Positions 55,733 to 64,000 are shown, numbered from the stretch's first letter. The stretch: 64,000 bases of DNA from Kribbella sp. CA-293567 (GCF_027627575.1 NZ_CP114065.1:4464001-4528000), one strand, 5' to 3'. The notes: generated by a model not told the origin, from the sequence alone. A program made the numbers and translations.

Positions 55733-56572
55733 TTAACGGTCGAGGAGCTTGCGGGGTTCCCGCCGGACGCCCTCGGCCAGACTTTCGGCCAGTTCCCGTA
55801 CGCCGGCCGCACCGCCCGCGTCCAGCGCCTTCACGAAGGCCGAACCGACGATGACGGCATCCGCGTACGCCGCGACGCCCGCCGCCTGGTCCCCGTTGGA
55901 GACCCCGAGACCGACGCCGACCGGGATCGAGGTGGTCGCCTTCGTCCGGGCGACCAGCGGCGAAGCCAGGTCGGAGGCCTGCTCGCGAGCGCCCGTGACG
56001 CCCATCACCGCGGTCGCGTAGACGAAGCCGCGGCAGTTGGCAGTGGTGAACGCGATCCGCTGGTCGGTCGAGGACGGCGAGACCAGGAACACCTTGTCGA
56101 GGTCGAACTTGTCGGCCGCCGCGATCCACTCGGCGCCTTCGTCGGGGATCAGGTCGGGCGTGATCAGCCCCGCTCCCCCGGCGGCGGCGAAGTCGGCCGC
56201 GAACCGGTCCACGCCGTACCGCTCGATCGGGTTCCAGTACGTCATCACCAGCACCGGCACGTCGGAGTACGCCGCGATCTTCTCGACCGTGGCGAGCACG
56301 TCGCGGGTGCGCAGCCCGTTGGCGAGCGCGGTCTCGGCGGCGCGCTGGATGGTGATGCCGTCCATCACGGGATCGCTGTACGGCAGGCCGATCTCGAGCA
56401 CGTCGGCACCGCCGTCGACCAGCGCCTTGATCGCGTCGATCCCACCGTCGATGGTCGGGTAGCCGGCCGGCAGATAGGCGACCAGCGCGGCGCGACCTTC
56501 GTCGTTGGCCTTCCGGATCGCCTGCCCGGAACGACCCCGGCCGTCGTTGCCCAGGGCAACTTCGTCGCTCAT
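55733..56572 (-). CDS. trpA: Tryptophan synthase alpha subunit
   Basis: 279 residues, TIM barrel that splits indole-3-glycerol phosphate to indole and glyceraldehyde-3-phosphate and channels indole to TrpB. The catalytic Glu is in VLEIGLPYSDPVMDG, whose first Asp stands at the equivalent of E. coli Asp60. GLITPDLIPDEGAEW and PVGVGLGVSNGDQAA are further conserved loops. The ATG overlaps the trpB stop (56569-56572). Confidence 0.97.
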   Translation of the reverse strand: MSDEVALGNDGRGRSGQAIRKANDEGRAALVAYLPAGYPTIDGGIDAIKALVDGGADVLEIGLPYSDPVMDGITIQRAAETALANGLRTRDVLATVEKIAAYSDVPVLVMTYWNPIERYGVDRFAADFAAAGGAGLITPDLIPDEGAEWIAAADKFDLDKVFLVSPSSTDQRIAFTTANCRGFVYATAVMGVTGAREQASDLASPLVARTKATTSIPVGVGLGVSNGDQAAGVAAYADAVIVGSAFVKALDAGGAAGVRELAESLAEGVRREPRKLLDR

Positions 56573-57777
56573 GCCTTGCCGTCCCCGTCGATCAGGCCGA
56601 ACCAGGTTCCGGCCGTGTCCATGTCCTTGTCACCGCGGCCGGACAGGCAGACCAGGATGGTCGCGTCCGGGCCCAGCTCCTTGGCGATCTCCAGCGTGCC
56701 GGCGATCGCGTGCGCCGACTCGATCGCCGGAATGATGCCTTCGGTCTTGGCCAGCAGCCGCAGCGACTCCATCGCGTCCGCGTCCGACACCGGCCGGTAC
56801 GACGCCCGCCCGGTCTCCGCCAGCCACGAGTGCTCCGGACCGACGCCCGGGTAGTCCAGTCCGGCCGAGATCGAGTGCGACTCGATGGTCTGCCCGTCCT
56901 CGTCCTGCAACAGGTAGGACCGAGCACCGTGCAGTACGCCGATCTGCCCGGCGGTGATCGTCGCCGCGTGCCGCCCGGTCTCGTAGCCGTCGCCACCCGC
57001 CTCGATGCCGTACAGCTTCACGTTGCTGTCCGGGACGAACGCCGCGAACAGGCCGATCGCGTTCGACCCGCCACCGACGCAGGCGACCGCCGCGTCGGGC
57101 AGCCGGCCGAGCAGCTCGAGCGACTGGGCCCGTGCCTCGTCGCCGATGCCGCGGACGAAGTCGCGCACCATCGCGGGGAACGGGTGGCCACCGGCCGCCG
57201 TACCCAGCAGGTAGTGGGTGTTGTCGACGCTGGAGACCCAGTCGCGCAGGGCCTCGTTGATCGCGTCCTTCAGCGTGCGGCTACCGGTCTTGACCGGGAT
57301 CACCTCGGCGCCGAGCAGCTTCATCCGCGCCACGTTCAGCGCCTGCCGCTCGGTGTCGACCTCGCCCATGTAGACGACGCACTCGAGGTCCAGGTAGGCG
57401 CAGGCGGTCGCCGTGGCGACGCCGTGCTGACCGGCACCGGTCTCGGCGATGACGCGGGTCTTGCCCATCCGCTTGGTCAGCAGGGCCTGGCCGAGCACGT
57501 TGCGGATCTTGTGCGCGCCGGTGTGGTTCAGGTCCTCACGCTTGAGCAGGATCCTGGCCCCGGCGACCTCGGACAGCCGGGTCGCGTCGAACAGCAGGCT
57601 GGGCACGCCGGCGTACTCGCGCAGCAGCCGGCCGAACTCACCGGTGAACGCGGGGTCGGCCATGGCCTCCTGCCAGGCGGCCGTCAGCTCGTCGAGCGGG
57701 CCGATCAGCGCCTCCGGCATGAACCTGCCGCCGAAGCGGCCGAAGTGCCCGAGCTGGTCGGGCAACACAGCAGTCAT
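56569..57777 (-). CDS. trpB: Tryptophan synthase beta subunit
   Basis: 402 residues, PLP enzyme that joins indole and serine to make tryptophan. The PLP lysine is in LNHTGAHKIRN; the N-terminal GRFGGRFMPEAL, the phosphate-binding CVGGGSNAIG and ETGAGQHGVATA complete the signature. The start is ATG at 57777. A small hairpin lies between its start and the trpC stop. Confidence 0.97.
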   Translation of the reverse strand: MTAVLPDQLGHFGRFGGRFMPEALIGPLDELTAAWQEAMADPAFTGEFGRLLREYAGVPSLLFDATRLSEVAGARILLKREDLNHTGAHKIRNVLGQALLTKRMGKTRVIAETGAGQHGVATATACAYLDLECVVYMGEVDTERQALNVARMKLLGAEVIPVKTGSRTLKDAINEALRDWVSSVDNTHYLLGTAAGGHPFPAMVRDFVRGIGDEARAQSLELLGRLPDAAVACVGGGSNAIGLFAAFVPDSNVKLYGIEAGGDGYETGRHAATITAGQIGVLHGARSYLLQDEDGQTIESHSISAGLDYPGVGPEHSWLAETGRASYRPVSDADAMESLRLLAKTEGIIPAIESAHAIAGTLEIAKELGPDATILVCLSGRGDKDMDTAGTWFGLIDGDGKA

Positions 57778-57796
57778 GTCTGGCCTTCCAGAGAAT

Positions 57797-57818
57797 TTCC
57801 CCTGCCTGAGCAGGGGAA
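57797..57818 (-). other. Hairpin between trpC and trpB
   Basis: TTCCCCTGC (57797-57805), loop CTGA, and GCAGGGGAA (57810-57818) make a perfect 9-bp stem in the 50-base gap between trpC and trpB. On the minus strand it has no T run. It could be a partial terminator, an RNA-processing site or a translation control element. Confidence 0.45.
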
Positions 57819-57827
57819 TCTCGACGT

Positions 57828-58634
57828 CTAGTGACGCTGCTGGATGGCGGGGTGCGATCCCGCAGCGACGAGATCGGCGACCGAGGCCCGCGGATCGCGG
57901 CCGGTCACCAGGGTTTCACCGACGAGGACGACATCGGCCCCGGCGCGCGCGAACTCGATTACATCATGCGGACCCCGGACGCCGGACTCCGCCACCCGGA
58001 TCAGGTTGGTCGGGATCACCGGCGCGACCCGCGCGAAGGTCGAGCGGTCCACCTCGAGCGTCTTCAGGTTGCGGTTGTTGACGCCGATCACCTGAGCCCC
58101 CGCGTCCACCGCACGCAGGGTTTCCTCCTCGTCGTGCACCTCGACCAGCGGGGTCAGCCCGATCGAGGAGGCCCGCTCGATCAGCGAGACCAGCGCCTCC
58201 TGCTCGAGCGCGGCGACGATCAGCAGGATCATGTCGGCTCCGGCCGCCCGGGCCTCCCAGAGCTGGTAGGAGGACACGATGAAGTCCTTGCGCAGCACCG
58301 GTACGTCGACCCGGCCGCGGACGGCGCGCAGGTCCTCCAGGCTGCCACCGAAGCGGCGTCCCTCGGTCAGCACGCTGATCGCGGCGGCACCGCCCTCGGC
58401 GTACTCGAACGCGAGCGCCGCCGGGTCGGCGATGTCGGCCAGGGCACCCTTGGACGGGCTGGACCGCTTCACCTCGGCGATGATCGCGATCCCGTCGCCG
58501 CGGAACACCGGCATCGGGTCCTTGGCGTCAGGCTTGCGCTGCGCCTCCAGCTTCAGGTCGTCCAGGCTGGTTCGCGCCTGGCGCTCCGCGAGGTCCTCCC
58601 GGACCCCGGCGAGGATGTCGTCAAGCACAGTCAT
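57828..58634 (-). CDS. trpC: Indole-3-glycerol phosphate synthase
   Basis: 268 residues, TIM barrel that closes the indole ring from carboxyphenylaminodeoxyribulose phosphate. The family signature IAEVKRSSPSKGAL holds a catalytic Lys. VLRKDFIVSSYQLWEARAAG and VIGVNNRNLKTLEVD are typical. The start is ATG at 58634. Single-function protein (no TrpF fusion). Confidence 0.97.
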   Translation of the reverse strand: MTVLDDILAGVREDLAERQARTSLDDLKLEAQRKPDAKDPMPVFRGDGIAIIAEVKRSSPSKGALADIADPAALAFEYAEGGAAAISVLTEGRRFGGSLEDLRAVRGRVDVPVLRKDFIVSSYQLWEARAAGADMILLIVAALEQEALVSLIERASSIGLTPLVEVHDEEETLRAVDAGAQVIGVNNRNLKTLEVDRSTFARVAPVIPTNLIRVAESGVRGPHDVIEFARAGADVVLVGETLVTGRDPRASVADLVAAGSHPAIQQRH

Positions 58635-58649
58635 GATTCGGTCCGTCCG

Positions 58650-58910
58650 TCAGGAGTGGTCGCTGGACTTGGCACCGAAGCCGAGCAGCTGCATCACCTT
58701 GCCGACCAGGCCGCCGGCAAGGGCGATCCCGACCGAGATCCAGAACAACAGCCAGTTCGGGCCCATCACCATCGCGATGGCACCGAGGGTGAAACCCACC
58801 AGCACGATCACTACGGCGGTCCACGCAGCCGGAGTGCTGCCGTGGTGCCCGCCCGCGTGAGCTTCGTCGCTCTCGTAGCTCACCGGTTGATCCGTCGTCG
58901 TCTTGTCCAT
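58650..58910 (-). CDS. HGxxPAAW-family small membrane protein
   Basis: 86 residues from ATG at 58910, with GGAG eleven bases upstream (a GTG at 58922 is possible). The hydrophilic N-terminus contains the family motif in GHHGSTPAAW, followed by two helices (about 34-52 and 57-75). The family occurs in actinobacterial trp operons; its function is not known. It is placed between trpC and the TIGR02234 gene. Confidence 0.9.
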   Translation of the reverse strand: MDKTTTDQPVSYESDEAHAGGHHGSTPAAWTAVVIVLVGFTLGAIAMVMGPNWLLFWISVGIALAGGLVGKVMQLLGFGAKSSDHS

Positions 58911-58966
58911 CGTTGGGCCCACTCCTCGTCGTCGTCCCGTCCTATTGTGGCGGTTGCCTCCGACAG

Positions 58967-59497
58967 TCAGACCGTCGGGTCCTCACCTGCGTCGATCGCC
59001 TTCCATTGGTCCGCCGGTGTCACGGCCGGATCACGCTCGTACCGCTGGGTGGCACGCCGCCATCGGTGCGCCGTCAGCGCGGCAACGATCCCGGCCGCGA
59101 TCAGGGCGATGCCGCCTGCCAGCGCCAGCCAGGGCGCCGGACCGGTACTCAGTGACACCGAGTCGGTCACCGCTTCGCTGAGCTCGGGCCGTTGCCTGCC
59201 CAGCTCGGCGACCGCCGGGCGCACCTGGAGAGCCACCGTGACCGCCGCGACCCCGAGCACGACCATCAGCGCGGCCAGCACCCGGCGCAGCGCCGTTCCG
59301 GCGAGCTTGGTGACGATGACGGCCACGGCCGAGGCCAGCGCCAGCGTGACCGGCGCCCGGGTCACGTCATGGCCCTTGAAGTTCACCACCGGTCTGCCGC
59401 CACCCGGGTCGGCGATCGACCAGTTCAGGTACGCCGCGAGCGCGAGCAACGCCAGCGCCACCAGGGCCAGCAGATCGACCAGTCGCTGGGAGCGCAT
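58967..59497 (-). CDS. TIGR02234/Trp_oprn_chp membrane protein
   Basis: 176 residues with four transmembrane helices (LVALALLALAAYLNW first), of the family found only next to tryptophan genes in Actinobacteria. Proposed roles include tryptophan or precursor transport, but none is shown. The ATG at 59497 shares one base with the trpE stop (TGATG). An in-frame extension inside trpE is rejected. Confidence 0.9.
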   Translation of the reverse strand: MRSQRLVDLLALVALALLALAAYLNWSIADPGGGRPVVNFKGHDVTRAPVTLALASAVAVIVTKLAGTALRRVLAALMVVLGVAAVTVALQVRPAVAELGRQRPELSEAVTDSVSLSTGPAPWLALAGGIALIAAGIVAALTAHRWRRATQRYERDPAVTPADQWKAIDAGEDPTV

Positions 59498-60987
59498 CAG
59501 ACCTCGGAGAACGTTCCGGCGACGGCGATGGCGTTCAGCACCGCGGCGGCCTTGGTGCGGCACTCCGCGTCCTCCGAGGCCGGGTCCGAGTCCGCGACGA
59601 TGCCGGCACCGGCCTGGACGTAGGCCGTCGAGCCGCGCAGGACCGCCGTCCGGATGGCGATCGCCGTGTCGGCGTCACCGGCGAAGTCGAGATAGCCGAC
59701 CACACCGCCGTACACGCCGCGGCGGGTGACCTCCAGCTTGTCGATGATCTCCATCGCCCGCGGTTTCGGTGCTCCCGACAGCGTCCCTGCCGGGAAGGCC
59801 GCGGTGAGCGCGTCGAAGGCGGTCTTGCCCGCCTGCAGCCGGCCGGTGACGGTCGACTCCAGGTGCATCACGTGGCTGTACCGGCGGACGTCCATGAAGT
59901 CGACCACCTCGACCGTGCCGGGCGCGCAGACCCGGCCGACGTCGTTGCGGCCGAGGTCGACCAGCATCAGGTGCTCGGCGCGCTCCTTGGCGTCGGCGCG
60001 CAGCTCCTCCTCCAGCGCCCGGTCCTCCTCCGGCGTGCCGCCGCGGGGGCGGGTGCCGGCGATCGGGTGCAGGATCACCTTGTTGTCGGTGACCTTGACC
60101 AGCGCCTCGGGGCTGGACCCGACGATGTCGAAGCCGTCCAGGCGGACGAGGTACATGTACGGGCTCGGGTTCGAGCGGCGCAGCACCCGGTAGATGTCGA
60201 GGGCGCTCGCGGAGGTCTGCAGCTCGAACCGCTGCGAGACGACGATCTGGAACGCCTCACCCGCCCGGATCTCCTCCTTGGCGGTCTCCACTGCCTGCCG
60301 GTACTCCGCGCTGGAGCGCTGCCGGTGCGGGTCTGGCAGCGCGCCGCGGTCGGCCTTCACCACGTACGACGGGGTGGGCCGGGCCAGATCGCGTTCCATC
60401 GCGTCGAGCCGGCGGACGGCGTCGGCGTACGACTCGTCCACCCGCTCGTCGGAGTCGTCCCAGTTGACCGCGTTCGCGATCAGCCAGATCTCGCCGGTCT
60501 CGTGGTCGAGCGCGGCCAGGTCGGTGGCGAACAGGAAGGTCAGCTCGGGCAGCCCGAGGTCGTCGGTCGTTGTGTCCGGCAACTTCTCCAGCCGGCGGAC
60601 CGCGTCGTACCCGAGGAAGCCGACCATGCCACCGGTCAGCGGGGGCAGGTCGGGCAGCCGCGGCGTGTGCAGGATCTCCAGCGTCTCCCGCAGCGCCTGC
60701 AGCGGATCACCGGTCTGCGGCAGGCCGACCGGCGGCTTGCCGGTCCAGACCGCCTCGCCGTTGCGCTCGGTCAGCGTCGCGGCACTGCGGACGCCGATGA
60801 ACGAGTACCGCGACCAGACGCCGCCGTTCTCCGCCGACTCCAGCAGGAAGGTGCCCTCGCGCTCGGCCGTGAGCTTGCCGTAGACGCCGATCGGGGTCTC
60901 CGCGTCGGCGAGCAGCCGTCGCGTCACCGGGATGACCCGGCGGTCCTTGGCGTACTCGCGGAAGGTCTCCAGGTCGGGAGAGTTCAT
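59497..60987 (-). CDS. trpE: Anthranilate synthase component I
   Basis: 496 residues. Converts chorismate and ammonia from the TrpG partner to anthranilate. The N-terminal domain has the tryptophan feedback site LLESAENG. The chorismate-binding domain has IAGTRPRGGTPEED and LMLVDLGRNDVGRV, then GAPKPRAMEIIDKLE and YLDFAGDADTAIAIR. The ATG overlaps the hisI stop (60984-60987). TrpG and TrpD are not in the window. Confidence 0.97.
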   Translation of the reverse strand: MNSPDLETFREYAKDRRVIPVTRRLLADAETPIGVYGKLTAEREGTFLLESAENGGVWSRYSFIGVRSAATLTERNGEAVWTGKPPVGLPQTGDPLQALRETLEILHTPRLPDLPPLTGGMVGFLGYDAVRRLEKLPDTTTDDLGLPELTFLFATDLAALDHETGEIWLIANAVNWDDSDERVDESYADAVRRLDAMERDLARPTPSYVVKADRGALPDPHRQRSSAEYRQAVETAKEEIRAGEAFQIVVSQRFELQTSASALDIYRVLRRSNPSPYMYLVRLDGFDIVGSSPEALVKVTDNKVILHPIAGTRPRGGTPEEDRALEEELRADAKERAEHLMLVDLGRNDVGRVCAPGTVEVVDFMDVRRYSHVMHLESTVTGRLQAGKTAFDALTAAFPAGTLSGAPKPRAMEIIDKLEVTRRGVYGGVVGYLDFAGDADTAIAIRTAVLRGSTAYVQAGAGIVADSDPASEDAECRTKAAAVLNAIAVAGTFSEV

Positions 60988-61331
60988 GCCTGGACCTCGA
61001 TCTCACCGTGCTCGAAGCAGCTCCGGGTGCCCTTGTGACAGGCCGGACCCTCCTGATCGACCAGGACCAGCAGGGTGTCGGCGTCGCAGTCGACCAGGAT
61101 CTGCTTCACGTGCTGGCGATGCCCGGAGGTCTCCCCCTTCACCCAGTACTCCTGGCGGCTGCGCGACCAGAAGGTGCCGCGCCCGGTCGCCGCGGTCCGG
61201 CGGACGGCTTCGGCGTTCATCCAGCCGACCATCAGCACCTCGCGGGTGTCGTACTGCTGCACCACCGCGGGGATCAGCCCGGCCGAGTCGAAGGTGAGTT
61301 CTTCGGTGTCCACAGCAGCATTGTCCCGCAT
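60984..61331 (-). CDS. hisI: Phosphoribosyl-AMP cyclohydrolase
   Basis: 115 residues. Third step of histidine synthesis: opens the purine ring of phosphoribosyl-AMP. The metal sites are DCDADT and the Zn ligands in GPACHKGTRSCF; SRQEYWVKGETSGH is the other signature. The start given is ATG at 61331; GTG 18 bases downstream is an alternative. Coupled to trpE as in many actinobacteria, it heads the his-trp transcript and is divergent from the dipeptidase across 59 bases. Confidence 0.96.
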   Translation of the reverse strand: MRDNAAVDTEELTFDSAGLIPAVVQQYDTREVLMVGWMNAEAVRRTAATGRGTFWSRSRQEYWVKGETSGHRQHVKQILVDCDADTLLVLVDQEGPACHKGTRSCFEHGEIEVQA

Positions 61332-61390
61332 CCCGCCGACGGCCCCGACCACGCGGTGCGGGAGGTGGACAATCCTGACAAGATGTCGGG

Positions 61391-62503
61391 ATGACCTCCA
61401 GTGTTGCCCGGGTGCAGGGACTGTTGCAGGACCATCCGCTGATCGACGGCCACAACGATCTGCCGATCGCCTTCTACGAGCTGGCCGGGTACGACCTGGA
61501 CGCCCACGACCTGAGCATCTCGGTGCCGAGGCTGAACACCGATCTCCCCCGGCTGCGGCTCGGCCAGGTGGCGGCGCAGTTCTGGTCGTTGTGGGTGCCG
61601 CAGGACGGCGACGCGGTCCGCCGGACGTTCGAGCAGATCGACTTCGTGCAGCGGATGGTCGCGCGCTTCCCCGAGTCGCTGCAGCTCGCCGCCACGGCCG
61701 ACGACGTGGACGCCGCCTTCAAGGAGCGCCGGATCGCCTCGCTGATGGGGATGGAGGGCGGCCACTCGATCGGTGAGTCGCTCGGCGTGCTGCGGGTGAT
61801 GCGCGCGCTCGGCGTGCGGTACATGACGCTCACCCACAACAACAACGTGTCCTGGGCCGACTCGGCGACCGACGAGCCGGTGCTCGGCGGGCTGAACTCG
61901 TTCGGCGAGGAGGTCGTCCGGGAGATGAACCGGATCGGCATGCTGGTCGACCTGTCGCACGTCTCGGCCGACACCATGCGGCACGCGCTGCGGGTGACGA
62001 ACGCCCCGGTGATCTTCAGCCACTCCTCGGCGCGCGCGGTCTGCGACGTACCGCGGAACGTGCCCGACGACGTCCTGCGGACGCTGACCGGCAACGACGG
62101 CGTGTGCATGGTGACCTTCGTGCCGTACTTCGTCTCGCAGGCCTACGTCGACTGGGTCGCCGGAGCGCGCGAGGTGGCCGGCGGGCTCGAGCTCGATCCG
62201 CTGGTGCCGGCCGAGCAGAGGAAGCTGAAGGAGGCCTACGACGTACCGAAGCCGCGCATCACGCTCGACGACGTCGTCGCGCACGTCGAGCACGTGCGCG
62301 AGGTGGCCGGGGTCGACCACATCGGGCTGGGTGGCGACTACGACGGCTGCCCGGAGTTTCCCGACGGGCTGCCGGACGTCGCGTCGTACCCGTCGCTGTT
62401 CTACGCCCTGGCCGATCGCGGCTGGAGCGACCAGGACCTGGCGAAGCTTGCCGGAGGCAACATCCTCCGGGTGCTCCGCGCTGCCGACGAGCTAGCCGAG
62501 TAG
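61391..62503 (+). CDS. M19-family membrane-dipeptidase-like hydrolase
   Basis: 370 residues of the renal-dipeptidase TIM barrel with a binuclear zinc centre. Metal ligands are visible in DGHNDLP (His, Asp), MGMEGGHS (bridging Glu), LVDLSHVS and IFSHSSAR, with the final Asp in GLGGDYDG. No signal peptide, so it is cytoplasmic. Substrates are probably small dipeptides, including D-amino-acid ones. Ends eight bases before the convergent GNAT gene. Confidence 0.94.
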   Translation: MTSSVARVQGLLQDHPLIDGHNDLPIAFYELAGYDLDAHDLSISVPRLNTDLPRLRLGQVAAQFWSLWVPQDGDAVRRTFEQIDFVQRMVARFPESLQLAATADDVDAAFKERRIASLMGMEGGHSIGESLGVLRVMRALGVRYMTLTHNNNVSWADSATDEPVLGGLNSFGEEVVREMNRIGMLVDLSHVSADTMRHALRVTNAPVIFSHSSARAVCDVPRNVPDDVLRTLTGNDGVCMVTFVPYFVSQAYVDWVAGAREVAGGLELDPLVPAEQRKLKEAYDVPKPRITLDDVVAHVEHVREVAGVDHIGLGGDYDGCPEFPDGLPDVASYPSLFYALADRGWSDQDLAKLAGGNILRVLRAADELAE

Positions 62504-62511
62504 CCGCCCGG

Positions 62512-63378
62512 CTAGCCGGGGCGGTACATGTCGCGAACCAGCGCCAGTGGCTCGAAACCGCCCGCCTGGTAGGTCGAGACCGCGCCGATGTTGGAGGCCG
62601 GCGTGCTGACCAGGGCGGTCGACGCGCCGAGCTCCCGCAATTTCGAGGCCGCCGCGCGCGTGATCGCCTCGCCGTACCCACGGCCGCGGTGGTCGCGGTG
62701 CACGCCCATCGGCTCGATCAGGCCGGGCTTTCCCTCACCTGCCGACCACACGGTCACACAGGCGACCCCGACGCCGTGCTCGTCGCGGCCGACCAGGCAG
62801 CGTGCCGTCGCGTACGCCGAGCCGGCGGCCATAGCGTGCCAGCGATCGTCGGAGAAGGTCGAGCCGTCGAAGGAGGCGCGCTGCAGCGCCACACGCTCGG
62901 AAGCACTCTGCGGCCCGACCACCTCGATCGTCAGAGCCGACTGCTCCGTCCCATCGGCGAGGTGGTGACGAAGGGGCTGCCATGGGTCGTCCTGGATCCA
63001 GCCGTCCTTGGCCAGCAACTCCTGCAGCAGCGCGTGCGCCGGAGCCTCGACGTAGACCTTGCCCTCGATCAGTACGTCGCGGTCCGGCTCGCGGCAGTCC
63101 TCGAGGATCCGCTGGTTCAGCTCTTCGTCGCCGAGGAGGTCCGGTGCGTAGGCGAGCCGCAGCAGATCGGGCTCGTCCAGCATCCCGATCGCGAGTGTCC
63201 GGCCGTCGCGCTCCCACACGCGCACCGCCCCGGCGGCCCGCTCGTCCCCGAACCGCCAGAACCAGCCGAGGTCGCCCGGGTGCAGCTGCACGGGTCCCTC
63301 TTCGCTCTGCCACTCCCCCAGCTGTTCCACCAACCGCGCCAGCCCGTCGACCGCGGGCGTCTGCAACCGAATCGTCAT
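62512..63378 (-). CDS. GNAT-family N-acetyltransferase with N-terminal extension
   Basis: 288 residues. The GNAT domain is in the C-terminal half: VTVWSAGEGKPGLIEPMGVH, the acetyl-CoA loop RDHRGRGYGEAITRAA, and TPASNIGAVSTYQAGGFEPL. The N-terminal 130 residues (WFWRFGDERAAGAVRVWERD) look like a second, degenerate GNAT half without a clear cofactor loop. The start is ATG at 63378 (MTIRLQTP); a GTG five codons upstream is possible. Substrate unknown. Confidence 0.86.
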   Translation of the reverse strand: MTIRLQTPAVDGLARLVEQLGEWQSEEGPVQLHPGDLGWFWRFGDERAAGAVRVWERDGRTLAIGMLDEPDLLRLAYAPDLLGDEELNQRILEDCREPDRDVLIEGKVYVEAPAHALLQELLAKDGWIQDDPWQPLRHHLADGTEQSALTIEVVGPQSASERVALQRASFDGSTFSDDRWHAMAAGSAYATARCLVGRDEHGVGVACVTVWSAGEGKPGLIEPMGVHRDHRGRGYGEAITRAAASKLRELGASTALVSTPASNIGAVSTYQAGGFEPLALVRDMYRPG

Positions 63379-63538
63379 AGCCCCATCAGACACCACCCCG
63401 TCGCCGTGGCGCACTCGACTTTCCGGCGGCTGCTGCCGGTCTTCCGCGGCCTCGGGGCGAGCGGGCGCCGACGGGATGTTTGTGGATCAGGGCGTGGGGC
63501 ACGGGGGTGGTTCACCGCAATCGATGCTAGGAGAAGCA

Positions 63539-63859
63539 GTGCTTACCCTGACTGAGAACGCCACTCTGGTGATCAAGAGCATCACGGGCGTCGAGGGCGC
63601 TCCCGAGGGTGCCGGGGTCCGGATCTCGCAGGACAGCCCGAACGATCCCGCGCTGGCCGTGACGACGACCGAATCGCCGCTGCAGGGCGACCAGGTGCTG
63701 GAGGAGAGCGGCGCCCGGGTGTTCCTGGAGCAGAACGCGGCTGCCACGCTGGACGACAAGATCCTCGACGCGGCAGTGGACGAGAAGGGCGGAGTCGAGT
63801 TCCTGCTCGTGCCCCAGCCGGGCGCGGGCCGTGAGAACGGCAGCGCCCCGGCGCACTAG
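63539..63859 (+). CDS. IscA/HesB-fold protein without cysteines
   Basis: 106 residues. The GTG start has AGGAG six bases before it. The secondary-structure order and landmarks fit A-type iron-sulfur carriers: LTLTENATLVIKSI, AGVRISQ, GDQVLEESGARVFLEQNA and LDDKILDAAVDE, but none of the three ligand cysteines is present; the protein has no cysteine at all. Known actinobacterial proteins of this kind are annotated as HesB-like. A role as a cluster carrier is therefore unlikely; a structural or regulatory function is open. Confidence 0.8.
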   Translation: MLTLTENATLVIKSITGVEGAPEGAGVRISQDSPNDPALAVTTTESPLQGDQVLEESGARVFLEQNAAATLDDKILDAAVDEKGGVEFLLVPQPGAGRENGSAPAH

Positions 63860-63909
63860 CTACTCGCTGAGCCGGCTCGATCGGCTCACCGTGCGCTTCG
63901 CTGGACCAT

Positions 63910-63940
63910 CGCGAGCGGCCGACGCTGTCGGCCGCTCGCG
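63910..63940. terminator. Bidirectional terminator at the end of the IscA-like gene
   Basis: CGCGAGCGGCCGAC (63910-63923), loop GCT, and GTCGGCCGCTCGCG (63927-63940) form a perfect 14-bp stem followed by TCGTTTCGTT on the plus strand. It sits between two convergent genes. Confidence 0.8.
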
Positions 63941-63952
63941 TCGTTTCGTTGC

Positions 63953-64000
63953 CTAGGGCGCGGAACGCTGGGCGATCCAGCTGGCGTGCAGACGGGTGTA
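63953..64000 (-). CDS. C-terminal end of an unidentified gene (cut by window edge)
   Basis: The minus strand is open from base 64000 to a TAG at 63953-63955 and reads ...YTRLHASWIAQRSAP. Fifteen residues are too few to name a family. A gene is suggested because the frame ends just past a bidirectional hairpin, where a convergent gene would be expected. Confidence 0.35.
   Translation of the reverse strand, partial: YTRLHASWIAQRSAP

Noticed and set aside
61332..61390. Tryptophan leader peptide, T-box or riboswitch ahead of hisI-trpE
   Set aside because: Only 59 bases separate hisI from the divergent dipeptidase; no leader frame with Trp codons and no room for a riboswitch.

Overview
The window is GC-rich chromosomal DNA with tightly packed, often start/stop-overlapping genes, many GTG starts, and gene families typical of Actinobacteria (PdtaR-type ANTAR regulator, AftD-like arabinofuranosyltransferase, DUF3068, DUF2613, HGxxPAAW and TIGR02234 proteins). 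I infer a high-GC actinomycete of the Propionibacteriales type (Kribbella or a relative). That placement rests on gene content and style, not on a marker search. There is no prophage, conjugative element, classical defence island, CRISPR array or biosynthetic megacluster. No gap between genes exceeds about 260 bases.

Layout. 1-7132 (all minus): the N-terminal part of uvrB; a translationally coupled operon of one PrsW-fold membrane protein and three paralogous proline-rich single-pass membrane proteins; coaE; rpsA. 7348-11324: a small-molecule kinase-like protein, a secreted GDSL esterase, a TetR regulator with its likely operator and a coupled SRPBCC protein, and a methyltransferase. 11321-24850: an envelope-glycan locus (DUF3068 protein, two large polytopic proteins, acyltransferase, AftD-like GT-C enzyme, methyltransferase, GT4 glycosyltransferase, a 55-residue DUF2613 protein, flippase), resembling the mycobacterial Rv0224c-Rv0236c neighbourhood. 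24858-28532: a sugar ABC importer without its own ATPase. 28684-33967: NUDIX hydrolase, polA, thioesterase, acetyltransferase, DUF554 protein. 34037-39939: a complete branched-chain amino-acid type ABC importer with an unusually large LivH and LivM. 40144-45159: pdtaR, a LAGLIDADG/HTH protein, tRNA-Leu(CAA), pyk, a membrane metallophosphoesterase, and a tandem-repeat and hairpin region. 45162-55725: gltBD, a deletion-damaged kinase-like pseudogene, a VIT1-type transporter, lgt with a long repetitive tail, and a DsbA-like/MauE/SCO thiol-redox set. 55733-61331: hisI-trpE-two membrane proteins-trpC-trpB-trpA. 61391-64000: M19 dipeptidase, GNAT protein, a cysteine-less IscA-fold protein, and the last codons of an unidentified gene.

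Most of the window is housekeeping and envelope biology. The least-explained part is the four-gene unit at 690-4795. There a PrsW-like protein that appears to have lost its catalytic residues, and carries zinc ribbons at both ends, is coupled to three paralogues that share one extracytoplasmic domain. Other points to check are the six-unit repeat array next to gltD, the repetitive Lgt tail, the internally deleted pseudogene, the stand-alone LAGLIDADG protein beside a tRNA, and the expanded LivH.
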